A DNA stretch of 64,000 nucleotides. Source: Sulfolobales archaeon HS-7 (GTDB lineage: Archaea; Thermoproteota; Thermoprotei_A; Sulfolobales; Sulfolobaceae). Shown here piece after piece: positions 52,026 to 61,432 of this stretch. The first letter of the stretch is position 1. The number at the start of each line of letters is the position of its first letter. The translations under genes and the position numbers were made by a program. The stretch is taken from assembly GCA_019704295.1 (NCBI GenBank), contig AP024596.1, positions 2,068,501 to 2,132,500 on the forward strand, written 5' to 3'. The notes beneath the pieces are model-generated. The model saw only the letters and a program-made list of their open reading frames with translations, did no database searches and was not told the DNA's origin.

Positions 52026-53195
52026 AGCTAGAATAGAGAGAGATAGAATTCCGGTCTTTAGTATCGATTCGTCCACGTTAAACCTGGAACTATGATTCGG
52101 ATATATAATGCCCTTTTGTTCATTCCGAGTACCTAGAAAGTAATACATACCTGGAATTTCGTTTAAGAAACGTGACATATCTTCTCCTCCCATTATAGGG
52201 TCAATTTCTTGGGTAGTAAAACCGTTTTCCCTAAGAGTAGATATAGCGTTTTCGGTAACTTCAGGATCGTTTATAGTAACAGGATATCCTTCCTGGATTT
52301 CTACTTCGCATATAGCACCAAAAGTTGAACAGAGGCTCACTATTATTTTTTTCATTAATTCCCAAACTTTCCTTCTTAACGTTTCATCTAGAGTTCTTAT
52401 AGTACCTTCCATAACTACTTCATCTGGAATTATGTTATCCTTAGTACCTCCTTCAATTCTTGATACAGAGATAACAAGGGGTTTCCTCTGTTCAACGTAT
52501 CTACTTCTTAGACCATATATTGAGTTTATAATTTGTGATGAGACAAAAATGGGGTCTATCGTATCATCTGGTTTAGACGCGTGACCCCCTTTTCCTTTAA
52601 TTTTAATGAGGAAGGCGTCTGGTGACGCCATTAATGGTCCAGCCCTATAGCCTATAACTCCTGTGGGTAATTCTGCCATAATATGTAAACCGAATATATA
52701 ATCTGGCTTAGGTTCTTTTAACGCGCCGTCTCTAATCATTGGCAACGCGCCACCTTCACCTCCTGCTTCTTCTGCAGGCTGGAAAAGTAGCTTAATGCTG
52801 CCTCTCAGCATTTCCTTATTTAGAGCTAATGTTTTTGCAACTCCAAGTAGAATCGCCGTATGCGCATCGTGACCACAGGCATGCATTACCCCTTTTACTT
52901 GTGATCTATAATCTACATTATTCATTTCCTGAATGGGCAATGCGTCCATATCGGCTCTGAGTGCAACTACTTTTTCACCCTGACCTTTCAAAAGACCTAC
53001 TACCCCATTTCCTCCAACATTTTCCCTTAATTCATAGCCTAGTCGCCTTAAGTACTCACTAACTAGTTTTGCGGTTTTAGTCTCCCTGTAGGATAACTCC
53101 GGATTTTTATGTATCTCTCGTCTTATAGAAATTATCTCATCTTCAATTGAATTTATTGTGTCTTGTAGTTTATTCAACTCCTCTTTAGTTAGCAT
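52008..53195 (-). CDS. cpsA: M20-family carboxypeptidase/amidohydrolase
   Basis: The 395-residue protein shows VVALRADMDALPIQE, HACGHDAHTAILLGVAKTL (metal ligands), FQPAEEAGGEGGALPMIRDG (catalytic Glu), a lid or dimerisation domain with GKGGHASKPDDTIDP, and a late MGGEDMSRFL. It matches the thermostable CpsA carboxypeptidase of Sulfolobus in length and motifs and cleaves N-acyl amino acids or C-terminal residues using zinc. It overlaps the DUF460 gene tail to tail by 18 bases. Confidence 0.9.
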   Translation of the reverse strand: MLTKEELNKLQDTINSIEDEIISIRREIHKNPELSYRETKTAKLVSEYLRRLGYELRENVGGNGVVGLLKGQGEKVVALRADMDALPIQEMNNVDYRSQVKGVMHACGHDAHTAILLGVAKTLALNKEMLRGSIKLLFQPAEEAGGEGGALPMIRDGALKEPKPDYIFGLHIMAELPTGVIGYRAGPLMASPDAFLIKIKGKGGHASKPDDTIDPIFVSSQIINSIYGLRSRYVEQRKPLVISVSRIEGGTKDNIIPDEVVMEGTIRTLDETLRRKVWELMKKIIVSLCSTFGAICEVEIQEGYPVTINDPEVTENAISTLRENGFTTQEIDPIMGGEDMSRFLNEIPGMYYFLGTRNEQKGIIYPNHSSRFNVDESILKTGILSLSILALSFLR

Positions 53196-54198
53196 TAAGT
53201 ATAAGTAAACAAAATAAAGGTTAAGAGTTTTAACTTATTAAAGATTAAGGGAGTAAAATCCCGCCTCATGATAATGCTAAATGCGTAATTAATATGATTA
53301 ATTAGATTTACTAAAAAGTTATAAAATATGTTTGTCTAGGATTAAATCTAGTAAATAAACAGTAGATAATAATATAAAATTAGTTTATTATATATATAAA
53401 AAATAATAGCGTAATTTACAGGAATTCGGGTTAAGGACGAACTTGACAGCATGATAAGTTCGGGTAATTAAGGATCCTAAATTATCGGATACTATACTCT
53501 ACTAGTAGATTAGCAAAGGTCTTCAATCTTAGTTAATCTTCCTGTAATTATAGTCCTGATTGAGCAGTGTAAGGTGGGTTATTCCTATATCCTAAAATTT
53601 AGTTAATAAAATAAATTACATTTATTGTACATTATACACTGTCTTGAGTTCGAGGTACTTTACGACGTGATTTGCGTGAGGAATAAGGGGAAACCTAGAC
53701 GTTTCATCTCTAATGCTCGGAAAGACCTTTATGAGTTAGCTGAAGTCTGCAGATTAAGATGTAGAGGAGGACTTTAAGCCAAGGAAGGCAATTGCTGGAT
53801 AGGGAAAAAGTTACCTCCCTATCTGATCTGGACCTTCTACTCGACACAACTTGAAATCTACTGAACTATTTCATTTAACTTTACCACACCCGAGTCGCTT
53901 CCTTTCCAAGAGTTCATGGGCCTCTAAAAGCGATTTTAAGTTATCCGAATGGCGGCATATGCTCCTTGCTTTGCTCTCGTTAGAGAAATTCAGAACTTCT
54001 CACCCCTTTTAGAATTAGCTTGTAAAATATACTAGATTTTAACTAAACATATTATATTGCCATATTCTTGAGTTAGCTTAATCCTATATCTTCGTTTACA
54101 AGTTACATTAATAATATCTGATTGACGTAAGATCTTTTAGCAAAGGATGCCTTACGATAAAACCTAAAAATGACATATATGTAATCAAATTCTACAGT
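53196..54198. other. Gene-poor region with long repeat (family L, copy 1)
   Basis: About 53278-53660 is one copy of a roughly 370-bp sequence found again at 54890-55255. After it, a short frame from 53668 reads KGKPRRFISNARKDLYELAE and stops, and further stop-broken protein-like pieces follow. No intact gene. Confidence 0.45.
53278..53660 (+). repeat. Diverged long repeat L, copy 1
   Basis: It aligns by eye with 54890-55255. Shared segments are ACTAAAAAGTTATAAAA, GTTATTCCTATATcCTAAAaT and TTTAGTTAATAAAaTAAAT followed by ACATtTATTgTACA. Shared order over about 370 bp with many differences means an old duplication. Both copies are direct and flank the ORF at 54199-54681. Confidence 0.6.
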
Positions 54199-54681
54199 CT
54201 ATTCTAATTTAACACACATTTTGGTCCTTGAATTTTCAGCTTCCTCAAACTTCTTTATTAGCTTATACGTTGATTTAATTACGGAGTTCGTGGAAAGGGT
54301 AATGCATTCATAGTTGTTTGTTGGGGAAAAGCGAGTACATTTTTCCACGTTGGTTATTGTCCTACTTAATCCCCATAACCGCTCATCATTTACGCGAGCA
54401 AAGTTATACACAATATATTTGAATATGACTGGAGATTTTTGTCTTTGCTTTATCTTGACCAGAATTTTTATAAAATTTAGTTTAAAAAAATTCAAGAGTT
54501 CCTCTTTTGCTTCATCGCTTAACTGTTTATTAATGGTTAGCTTATACACGGTTTCACTGTATGATCTTTCTATAAAACCTTTACCTGTTCTTCCTTGATT
54601 CCACTTGAAGGAGAATTGTAGACCGTTTTCAATAAATGTTAAATCAGTATCAATAAATGAGCCATGACATTTATATTTCAT
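54199..54681 (-). CDS. Unknown protein between long repeats
   Basis: The 160-residue protein has a beta-rich N-terminal part (HGSFIDTDLTFIENGLQFSF), then KLTINKQLSDEAKEELLNFF and a basic region (ILVKIKQRQKSPVIFKYIV). The C-terminal half contains several Ser/Thr and two Cys. Its strand-helix layout might be START-like, but this is not clear. It stands between two copies of the L repeat, so it may have moved with them. Family not recognised. Confidence 0.5.
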   Translation of the reverse strand: MKYKCHGSFIDTDLTFIENGLQFSFKWNQGRTGKGFIERSYSETVYKLTINKQLSDEAKEELLNFFKLNFIKILVKIKQRQKSPVIFKYIVYNFARVNDERLWGLSRTITNVEKCTRFSPTNNYECITLSTNSVIKSTYKLIKKFEEAENSRTKMCVKLE

Positions 54682-55548
54682 AAGAGGTATTTGATAAAAG
54701 CCTTTTTATGTCCTTAGGTAGAGCTTTACGATATGTATACAATAGACGCTCGTATACTAGACGACTTTAAACAGGTATCCTAAGTTTTTCATCATAAACA
54801 TTTGCAAGCCCTTATTTGTACCTCTTCGGACTCTAAAGGTCCTATCCTCTTTCATTTCCTTTAGGATTAACGAAGTAAGAGTGTCCAATGTGTAATTAAC
54901 AGAATAACTAGATAAACTAAAAAGTTATAAAACACATCACTCCGGAATTAAATCCATTTAATTACGAGGAGAGAGGTAATATAAATTAAGTTTATTGAAC
55001 TCACTCACAATTTACCATATTATTTCTTAAGCGTCAGGGGTAAAAAGAGGTTTTAGGTGTGATGAGTTAAAAGTTAGCAGAGGGTAGAATCAAAATATTT
55101 TTAAGCTTAGGAAGTCGGCAAGGGAGTTTCATCTCTCGTAATTTCCTTCTACTATCGTCCTAATGATGCGTTTCGAAATGAATTATTCCTGTATACTAAA
55201 GTTTAGTTAATAAAGTAAATAACATCTATTCTACACTGGGTACCGTCACGTGTAACTATTGACAAGAGAGGGCTATACATAATGGTAGAAGTTTACTATG
55301 ATATGTTAGTTCTTAACAGTATTTTCATGAATTTTGGCATATTCTGTAATATTTCACAGAAGTAATTGATGAGTTTCCATTCCAACACTCTGGTAAGCGT
55401 TATCGATAGTTACGCAGAATTAATAAAAGCGTTGTCCTTAATCAGTCTTTCTTAGCTGTGCTTTATATATTTCCACAAGGTATACGTAACCAAAAAAGTT
55501 AAAAAAAGAAAACTGTATTTCTTATCGGATTCTTAGAAAGCAGGGTTT
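54682..55548. other. Gene-poor region with long repeat (family L, copy 2)
   Basis: It contains the second L repeat (54890-55255) and AT-rich DNA with T runs. No open frame with coding character was found apart from the minus-strand mini-ORF at the right edge. Confidence 0.45.
54890..55255 (+). repeat. Diverged long repeat L, copy 2
   Basis: It is the direct counterpart of 53278-53660, with CTAAAAAGTTATAAAAC, ATTCCTGTATACTAAAG and TTTAGTTAATAAAGTAAAT in the same order. The distance between copies is about 1.6 kb. Confidence 0.6.
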
Positions 55549-55602
55549 ACTTCTTCTGACCGCCCTGCTCCTTCTTCTCTTCCTTCTTCTGCTTTGCCAT
55601 TT
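55549..55602 (-). CDS. 17-residue Lys-rich mini-ORF
   Basis: MAKQKKEEKKEQGGQKK then TAA. A box A (CTTTATAAC) lies about 40 bases upstream, and a long T-rich stretch (TTTTCTTTTTTT) follows about 30 bases after the stop, so a short dedicated transcript is plausible. The sequence also resembles the low-complexity N-terminus of ribosomal proteins such as S25e, so it may be a truncated relic. Confidence 0.3.
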
Positions 55603-55950
55603 TTGTTCTCTAAATAATAATCCCATATTAACTTGTTATAAAGAGTATCTGACGTAAATATCCGATAAATATTTACGAAGAGTGACTACTAGACAACTAT
55701 TTTCTATTAATGATTATATGTTAAAGCTGTATATAATATCTAATTGTATTACAGGAAACAATTAAGGATTGTTACTTTTCTCTAGAAATAGAAGGTAATA
55801 AAGTATCGGCAATTTTATTTTAATCCCTTAAAAGGTAAATACTTTAGTAGTTTTCACTATTCCTCAATAGATATATATTATATCTAAATATGTAAAAACA
55901 ACTAGTTATTATCTTTACGGGAGTAAGGAAATGGGGGACAGCAGGGAGAG

Positions 55951-56163
55951 GGATACCCCACTTACACTTGAATAATTAGGTATATGTTAATGACACTAAT
56001 CTACGGAGTCATCGAGACAGCTAAGCGGGAGTTGATTTGCTACGCCTCTACTCCAATTAACAGTATGGGATATCCTGAACAAGAAGTTCAATTCGGTGTA
56101 CTCCTATCATCTGTAAAGTACTTCAGGTAAGGAATAATGATACCTTTTCCGTAGGATAGTTCA
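55951..56163 (+). repeat. 213-bp repeat W, copy 1 (IS200/IS605 right-end-like)
   Basis: It begins GGATACCCCACTTACACTTG and ends with CCGTAGGATAGTTCA. It is near-identical over most of its length to 57000-57212 and to 58042-58227. A 50-codon frame is open across it (ETAKRELICYASTPINS). The terminal CC...GG hairpin followed by TAGTTCA resembles right ends of archaeal tnpB elements, where the omegaRNA is encoded. Confidence 0.7.
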
Positions 56164-56219
56164 AGCCACTTAATTGATTGCTAATAACAATCTAATCCTT
56201 AAAAACTCATCTGTTTATC

Positions 56220-56528
56220 TTCATTAGGGGTTCAGAGGAGGCGGAAGACCCGTGAGGATTGGGATGGATAGCCCCCTTTGAATGGGTTTGAATATCTGTT
56301 AGCAGCCGAATACATTAATGAAAGTCATCAACGGAGTAAGCGCCACCGAGACGCCCACGCGAGAGTCAATGTGGTATGCCTCTGCTCTAATTACAGTCCT
56401 ATGTGGGACACTAACGTTAAATCCACTTCGGCCCACGATCCTTAGTGCCTGTGGAGTTCCACCCTCTACCACAAGCAAGGCGGAGCGGTGAAACAGAAAG
56501 CCCCTTCTGCCAAGAAGGGGTGAGTTCA
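56220..56528 (+). mobile_element. Decayed tnpB 3' end / right end (W4), probable
   Basis: A frame around 56318 gives VINGVSATETPTRESMWYAS, homologous in pattern to the W repeats (YGVIETAKRELICYAS). The segment ends with the perfect hairpin CCCCTTCTGCCAAGAAGGGG (56501-56520) followed by TGAGTTCA. This arrangement fits an IS200/IS605-group right end with the 3' end of a tnpB gene. The rest of tnpB is gone. Assignment rests on pattern, not on a database match. Confidence 0.45.
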
Positions 56529-56601
56529 CTGAATAGCCTTATGTATATTTTCCTTAGGCGTGTTATTGTTTATTAACAATAATATAACGAAGATGTTTTA
56601 C

Positions 56602-56904
56602 ATGAGTACGCTTAAAAGGATATTAGAGGCATTCGTAAATAGGGAAGTTTTAAATCCAGGAGAAGCAGTTGTGATTACAAGTTTGCCTCGTTATGAGGTT
56701 TTAGCTTATTTCCACATAATGGAAGAGTTAGATTTAATAGAGTGTATATATTCCCGCGGTTCACATAAGGTTTATCAATTGACAGACAAGGGAAAGGAAG
56801 TTTTAGATGGTATGAAAGAAGGTAAAATTATAGATGTAGTTGTTAGAGAGTCGGATATGCAATTTCCAGAATCTGTTAGAACAGGTGATAAAGTCACAGT
56901 ATAG
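56602..56904 (+). CDS. Winged-helix protein
   Basis: The 100-residue wHTH starts at ATG 56602 (MSTLKRILEAFVNREVLNPG), followed by RYEVLAYFHIMEELDLIECI (recognition region), a wing SRGSHKVYQLTDKGKEV and a C-terminal acidic part. The frame is open 42 bases further upstream, but that part is promoter-like. It is the only intact gene among the W repeats. Probably a transcription regulator; target unknown. Confidence 0.65.
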   Translation: MSTLKRILEAFVNREVLNPGEAVVITSLPRYEVLAYFHIMEELDLIECIYSRGSHKVYQLTDKGKEVLDGMKEGKIIDVVVRESDMQFPESVRTGDKVTV

Positions 56905-57695
56905 GTGCCCTGGAGAATTGAAAATCACCTATTGTAAACGATTGGAAATGATGGACTCGTTATTATGTTTGTCTTTACCAAAGTAAAGGAGTGGAGGACG
57001 GATACCCCACTTACACTTGAATAATTAGGTATATGTTAATGACACTGATCTACGGAGTCATCGAGACAGCTAAGCGGGAGTTGATTTGCTACGCCTCTAC
57101 TCCAATTAACAGTATAGGATATCCTGAACAAGAAGTTCAATTCGGTGTACTCCTATCATCTGTAAAGTACTTCAGGTAAGGAATAATGGGGCCCCATCCG
57201 TAGGGTAGTTCACAGCACTTAATTATCAAGAAATCTGTCTTAACTCCGTAGTTTAGCTGTACCATAATAAAATAATACAGAGTATCTAATACCTTATTAG
57301 GATAGTATTTCCTAAAAATTATAAGTCTGAACTCTCTCAATCATGGTAGCTACTAATTTCCTTATAAAAAGTAAATCTTCGTAAATGTCTTAATAAAGTG
57401 TTCTACCTAAATATTCAGAATAAATCTGTAACGATATAACGTAAGGTTATTAAAGCATGTGTCGTAGACAGAGGGACGCTTAAATCGAAAGGATTAGATT
57501 TGTCCTCTTTAAGCTTCATTTCTTAGAAGACGTTGATGCTAAAGGACGTAAAGGCAAGGTACGTTAGTCTTTAGAACTCAAAGAGGTATAAAGATGGGTT
57601 TATCAAAATATTTCTATAAGACTAGTGAAAAATAGTGTTATGATAGCTATAATCATGGAAAAGCTTTTTTAGAGTAAAAAAGCGGAATGTTAAGT
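56905..57695. other. Repeat W copy 2 and AT-rich spacer
   Basis: It contains W2 (57000-57212). To its right an open frame on the minus strand (57137-57340) overlaps the repeat and is not considered coding. The tRNA-Gln promoter lies at the right end. Confidence 0.45.
57000..57212 (+). repeat. 213-bp repeat W, copy 2
   Basis: It has the same start (GGATACCCCACTTACACTTG) and length as copy 1, with few differences. The right end is GGGGCCCCATCCGTAGGGTA then GTTCA. The right flank (CAGCACTTAATTATC) still resembles that of copy 1 (AGCCACTTAATTGATT), so copies 1 and 2 may share a longer duplicated block. Confidence 0.75.
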
Positions 57696-57768
57696 AGCCG
57701 GGTAGTCTAGCGGTCAAGGATCCAGGGCTCTGGCCCCTGGGACCAGGGTTCGAATCCCTGCCCGGCTA
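57696..57768 (+). tRNA. tRNA-Gln(CTG)
   Basis: Acceptor AGCCGGG/CCCGGCT, anticodon stem CAGGG/CCCTG with loop CT-CTG-GC, T arm CAGGG-TTCGAAT-CCCTG, discriminator A. No intron. Confidence 0.9.
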
Positions 57769-58011
57769 CTGCCTCGGGAAGTATTCCCACAACCCTACTA
57801 ACGTAGAATGTATCGCCTTATTTAAAGGTCCTATGTACGAGCGCCTCTGCCTACCGACGGGGTTATTCTCTAGTGAGCAAGCATAATACTTACCTTTTAA
57901 TCTCTTTGATATAGAAATATTAATGTAAAATGAAGGTATTTTAATATTGTTAAGTGACAGGAGTTTATCTCTATGGGTATTAAGGTTACAAAAGATCTAA
58001 GTAGACTAACA

Positions 58012-58227
58012 GCCCACTTAATACTTAAATACAAGTTTACTAGGTATATGTTAATGACACTGATCTACGGAGTCATCGAGACAGCTAAGCGGGAGTTGAT
58101 TTGCTACGCCTCTACTCCAATTAACAGTATAGGATATCCTGAACAAGAAGTTCAATTCGGTGTACTCCTATCATCTGTAAAGTACTTCAGGTAAGGAATA
58201 ATGGGGCCCCATCCGTAGGGTAGTTCA
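58012..58227 (+). repeat. 213-bp repeat W, copy 3, inserted in a gene
   Basis: From 58042 (AGGTATATGTTAATGACACT) to 58227 it is nearly identical to copy 2, including GGGGCCCCATCCGTAGGGTA and GTTCA. Its left 30 bases are diverged. An ATG at 57973 reads into the repeat (MGIKVTKDLSRLTAHLIL), and a start-less coding frame begins right after the terminal TTCA, so the unit seems to have landed in a gene. Confidence 0.75.
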
Positions 58228-58542
58228 GATAGAAAGAAGGGGGTCAAAATATCTAGCAAAAAAGATTTCGACAGGTTACAGGATCTATTCTTAGCTAAAA
58301 GTTCTCTCGAAAAGACTAGAACTCATATAATTCAAAGGAACGATAATCCGATTTTCCCCTGGATAAGAAGGGAACTGAATATGTTCATATTGAAATTTTC
58401 AAACGACCAGCGTTATCAGCAGGAAATAGCTGAACTTGTTCTATGTATCCAACGGGAAGATAGAAATTGTGTAAAACTCAAAGCGGAAAGATTACTTTCA
58501 ATTATAAACGATGAGATTAAGGAACTGTATTCTAAGCTCTAA
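58228..58542 (+). pseudogene. 5'-truncated gene after repeat W3
   Basis: An open frame of 104 codons begins at the base after TTCA and ends at TAA 58542. It has coding character (KISSKKDFDRLQDLFLAKSS, FPWIRRELNMFILKFSNDQR, LKAERLLSIINDEIKELYSK) but no usable start codon near its beginning. The first residues (GVKISSKKDFDRL) resemble the short frame left of the repeat (GIKVTKDLSRL). Either the repeat replaced the start, or the gene was rebuilt from a duplicate. Helical, unknown function. Confidence 0.5.
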
Positions 58543-58981
58543 AGTCCTTGTCTGGAATCTCATATCAAACATATTGGAAGTTTTTGGACACGTATAAGTG
58601 AAGGGTTTTCAATTACTTTACTGACGATTTAAGGCTACGTATAAAATTCAGGGAAACATTGCATATCAATATTGTTATTGAAAATGTAACTACGATTAGA
58701 ATCCTTTATTATCCTTTTTGCTGTAAAAACCAATTGGGTTATTTTTCAGGGTGATCCTATGTCAATTGCTAATTATAATTATAGCTATTAAATAAAGGAA
58801 ACTATTAAGCACGAAATCCAACCTAGTTGATGTAAGGGCATTGAATTAGTTTTATACTTTTTTTAAAAACTGAATCCGCAAGGGATACGTTAATCGCCCC
58901 TGACTCGTACCTTATCTAACCTATGAATCCTATGTATTAGATCGAAGCTTTACTTAAGATATAACCGATATTATCTTTAAT
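58543..58981. other. Intergenic region with diverged repeat (family M, copy 3)
   Basis: About 58738-58910 matches the M repeat (GTCAATTGCTAATTATAATT, AATAAAGGAAACTATTAAG, GTTAATCGCCCC). No gene. The 3' end of the SRP RNA lies at the right edge. Confidence 0.45.
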
Positions 58982-59289
58982 GGTAGGCTGGCTCCTCATA
59001 CGTAAAGTCTCTACCTATCATTAGTTTCCCCTCTGTCGTCCTCAGGCCGGTGACCCACAAGCTCCTGAGTCCAGGCACGACTGCTCCCTTCCGGACCTCG
59101 TCGGTTCCCCCAGCTAATGCAGTAATACATCCTTCTCCAAGGACGTATTCTGCATCCTCAGGCCCTGTAGGGCAGCCTTCATAGTAGACAAAGGCTAATG
59201 ATAGGCGAGCGCTTTACATATGAGGTTACTGGTGACCGCATTACGCCTTCGGTTATAAGGGGAGGCGAACCCCTCACCCTTCCCAGCCC
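58982..59289 (-). ncRNA. Signal recognition particle 7S RNA
   Basis: The roughly 308-base GC-rich minus-strand transcript holds the universally conserved SRP54-binding loop (GGTCCGGAAGGGAGCAG, plus-strand complement at 59080-59098). Complementary ends (GGGCTGGG near 59289, CCAGCC near 58985) close helix 1/5. The 5' part has the Alu-type GGTGAGGGG...CCCC stem. Box A (TTTTATTTTATTA) lies about 20 bases upstream. It scaffolds SRP19 and SRP54 in protein targeting. Confidence 0.9.
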
Positions 59290-59344
59290 AAATTAAGAGT
59301 AAGGTAATAAAATAAAAAAGTTTGATATTCATGGAGAGATAATA

Positions 59345-61402
59345 ATGGTAGAATACAATTCAACGGATAACGTTAAAGCCGGACTTCCATTAGGAGGTAT
59401 AGGCGCAGGAAAGGTAGAAATAAATAATAAAGGGAAAATGGTTAATCTTACTATATTTAATAACTGGAATAAACCATTACAAATTGTTAGGGGATTCCAC
59501 GTCTTTATAATCCCTGAGGACATGGAGGGTTTTTTTGTTGAAACTCAACCTAGCGTTCTTCACATGCAAGATAGAGGGTGCGAACTCCATTATTATGGAA
59601 GCTATCCTTTCCTTCGGCTTGTTCCTTATAATAGACCCCAAATTGAGGTTACTGCGTTCACAGCGCTGATTCCGGGAAAAATAGAGGATTCATCTCTTCC
59701 CGCTTTCGGAATAAGGGTAAGGACTAACGAACGAAAAGTAGTGAAAGTTGCTATCTCTCTTCCGAACTTAATAGGTACTTCTATTAGAGGGAGATTCAAT
59801 AAGGAGGTTGATGGAGGCGTTATGTTCTTAACGGAAAATACGTCATCTATAGACCCGTCATATGGAGATATGACGTTAATAACTGATAAACCGTTAAAAA
59901 TAATTCCGCAAAATTCGATAAACGTAGATGTAAATACTACTATCAAGGGGGGACATTCTAAAATAGACTTTGAAGACGGCAATATTTGGAGACGCATTGA
60001 AAGAGGAGACGAGATCGAGTCCATTAAAGGATCGGCAAGGGGTATGTGGGACGACTTTGGTGGTATTGTTGTTGCGGATCTAAAGGAGGGCGAGGCGAAG
60101 TTCGTAGTCTCCTGGTATTTTAATAACCCATGGATCTATTACCCTTATCGGCATTTCTACGCAACCAGGTTTAGGAATTCACTTGATGTTGGGGAATATT
60201 TCCTAAAGAACTTCGATGAGTTTTATGATAATTCAAAGCAGTTCTGTAAGGGAGATGACTCTTTACCAGAGTGGTTGATTGACTCGATGTGTAACTCTGC
60301 ATATATACTCTCCTCTAGTACGTGGTTAGACGATAAGGGAAGATTTTCAATTTTTGAATCTCCAGAGAACTTTCCTGTTTTGGGTACGATAGGTGGGTTA
60401 ACTTATGAGGCGGGCTCTTTACCCGTATTACTTGATTTCCCTGAATTAGAGAAGGCTTTCTTAACCGTATTAGCTAACGCGATTGATGATAGCGGTTACG
60501 TTCCACATGATTTAGGGCTGTTCTCGCTAGACGCTCCATTAGATGGAACGACCTCTCCTCCAAGATGGAAAGACCTAAATCCCTCGTTTATCCTCCTCGT
60601 TTACAGATATTACAAGTTAACTAATGATCGAGAATTCCTGGAAAAGATTTACCCGACGTTAAAAGCGGTCCTACTCTGGGAGGTATCGCGGGATAGGGAT
60701 GGGGACGGTCTTCCTGAATTGGAGGGAACCGGAGACACATCATTCGACGTAACTTACATAGAGGGGACCGATAGCTATACTTCTACATTATTTTTAGCCT
60801 CTCTTTACGCATATAGGGAGATATTAAATATTCTAAAAATCGAGCCATCAGATTACGTTGACAAATTGATAGAGAGGGCAGAAAAATCCCTCAGTACGAT
60901 GTATAACGGTAAGTACTTTTTAGCGTGGAAAGGGCTTCCGGATGTAGGAGATGCACTGTTTTTGGGGCAGATTATAGGACTGTGGTGGAGCATTACTACT
61001 GGCCTTCCAATATTTCCGGAACGCGAAAAGGTCATCTCGATTCTTAATAACATATGCAAGGTAAATGGAGCTGCGTCTCATATATGTACTCCTAATCTTG
61101 TTTCCTCAGACGGTAAAGTAATTTCTCTCTCTCCTCAGACCGAAGGTTCATGGCCACGACTTGTTATGTCATTAGCCCCTTTAGCTATAGAATATGAAAT
61201 GGACTGCTTGCTCGAGGCGGTTCAAAAGGAATGGAATACTATTGTAAAGGATGGAATGGTATGGAACCAGCCATCACGTATAAACGCTAGAACGGGGGTA
61301 CCAGACATATATTTGGATCATTATATAGGAAGTCCCGCCTTGTGGTCAGTAGCGTTATTCATGAAATTGAACGGCAATGTTAAGAGCACTAGAAACACTT
61401 AA
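59345..61402 (+). CDS. GH116-family glycosidase
   Basis: The 685-residue protein has an N-terminal beta-sandwich domain (LPLGGIGAGKVEINNKGKMV) and a C-terminal alpha/alpha barrel. The barrel includes VLGTIGGLTYEAGSLPVLLD (nucleophile region), DRDGDGLPELEGTGDTSFDV (acid/base region) and QTEGSWPRLVMSLAP. This plan is that of the archaeal beta-glucosidase/xylosidase related to human GBA2. No signal peptide, so it is likely intracellular. ATG 59345 follows a ribosome-poor AT leader. A GT2 gene follows 30 bases later. Confidence 0.85.
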   Translation: MVEYNSTDNVKAGLPLGGIGAGKVEINNKGKMVNLTIFNNWNKPLQIVRGFHVFIIPEDMEGFFVETQPSVLHMQDRGCELHYYGSYPFLRLVPYNRPQIEVTAFTALIPGKIEDSSLPAFGIRVRTNERKVVKVAISLPNLIGTSIRGRFNKEVDGGVMFLTENTSSIDPSYGDMTLITDKPLKIIPQNSINVDVNTTIKGGHSKIDFEDGNIWRRIERGDEIESIKGSARGMWDDFGGIVVADLKEGEAKFVVSWYFNNPWIYYPYRHFYATRFRNSLDVGEYFLKNFDEFYDNSKQFCKGDDSLPEWLIDSMCNSAYILSSSTWLDDKGRFSIFESPENFPVLGTIGGLTYEAGSLPVLLDFPELEKAFLTVLANAIDDSGYVPHDLGLFSLDAPLDGTTSPPRWKDLNPSFILLVYRYYKLTNDREFLEKIYPTLKAVLLWEVSRDRDGDGLPELEGTGDTSFDVTYIEGTDSYTSTLFLASLYAYREILNILKIEPSDYVDKLIERAEKSLSTMYNGKYFLAWKGLPDVGDALFLGQIIGLWWSITTGLPIFPEREKVISILNNICKVNGAASHICTPNLVSSDGKVISLSPQTEGSWPRLVMSLAPLAIEYEMDCLLEAVQKEWNTIVKDGMVWNQPSRINARTGVPDIYLDHYIGSPALWSVALFMKLNGNVKSTRNT

Positions 61403-61432
61403 AGTTAAAAATTTTACAATGCAGGAAATACA

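Larger units (their letters stand above)
55603..56601. other. Repeat-rich region without intact genes
   Basis: It contains repeat unit W1 (55951-56163), the older relative W4 (about 56220-56528) and the promoter of the 56602 wHTH gene. Open frames inside the repeats are discussed there and are not taken as genes. Confidence 0.5.

Noticed and set aside
56299..56529. Minus-strand 76-codon ORF over W4
   Set aside because: Antisense to the tnpB-3'-end-like frame and to the terminal hairpin; no start signals.
57973..58194. 73-codon ORF through repeat W3
   Set aside because: Two thirds of it is the repeat itself, whose frame is open equally in copies that lack the upstream part; it is a chimera of a cut gene and inserted DNA.
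59255..59280. TATAAGGGG hairpin as a fourth member of the plasmid hairpin series
   Set aside because: It is part of the 5' domain of SRP RNA and lacks the CCTTAACCCC flank.
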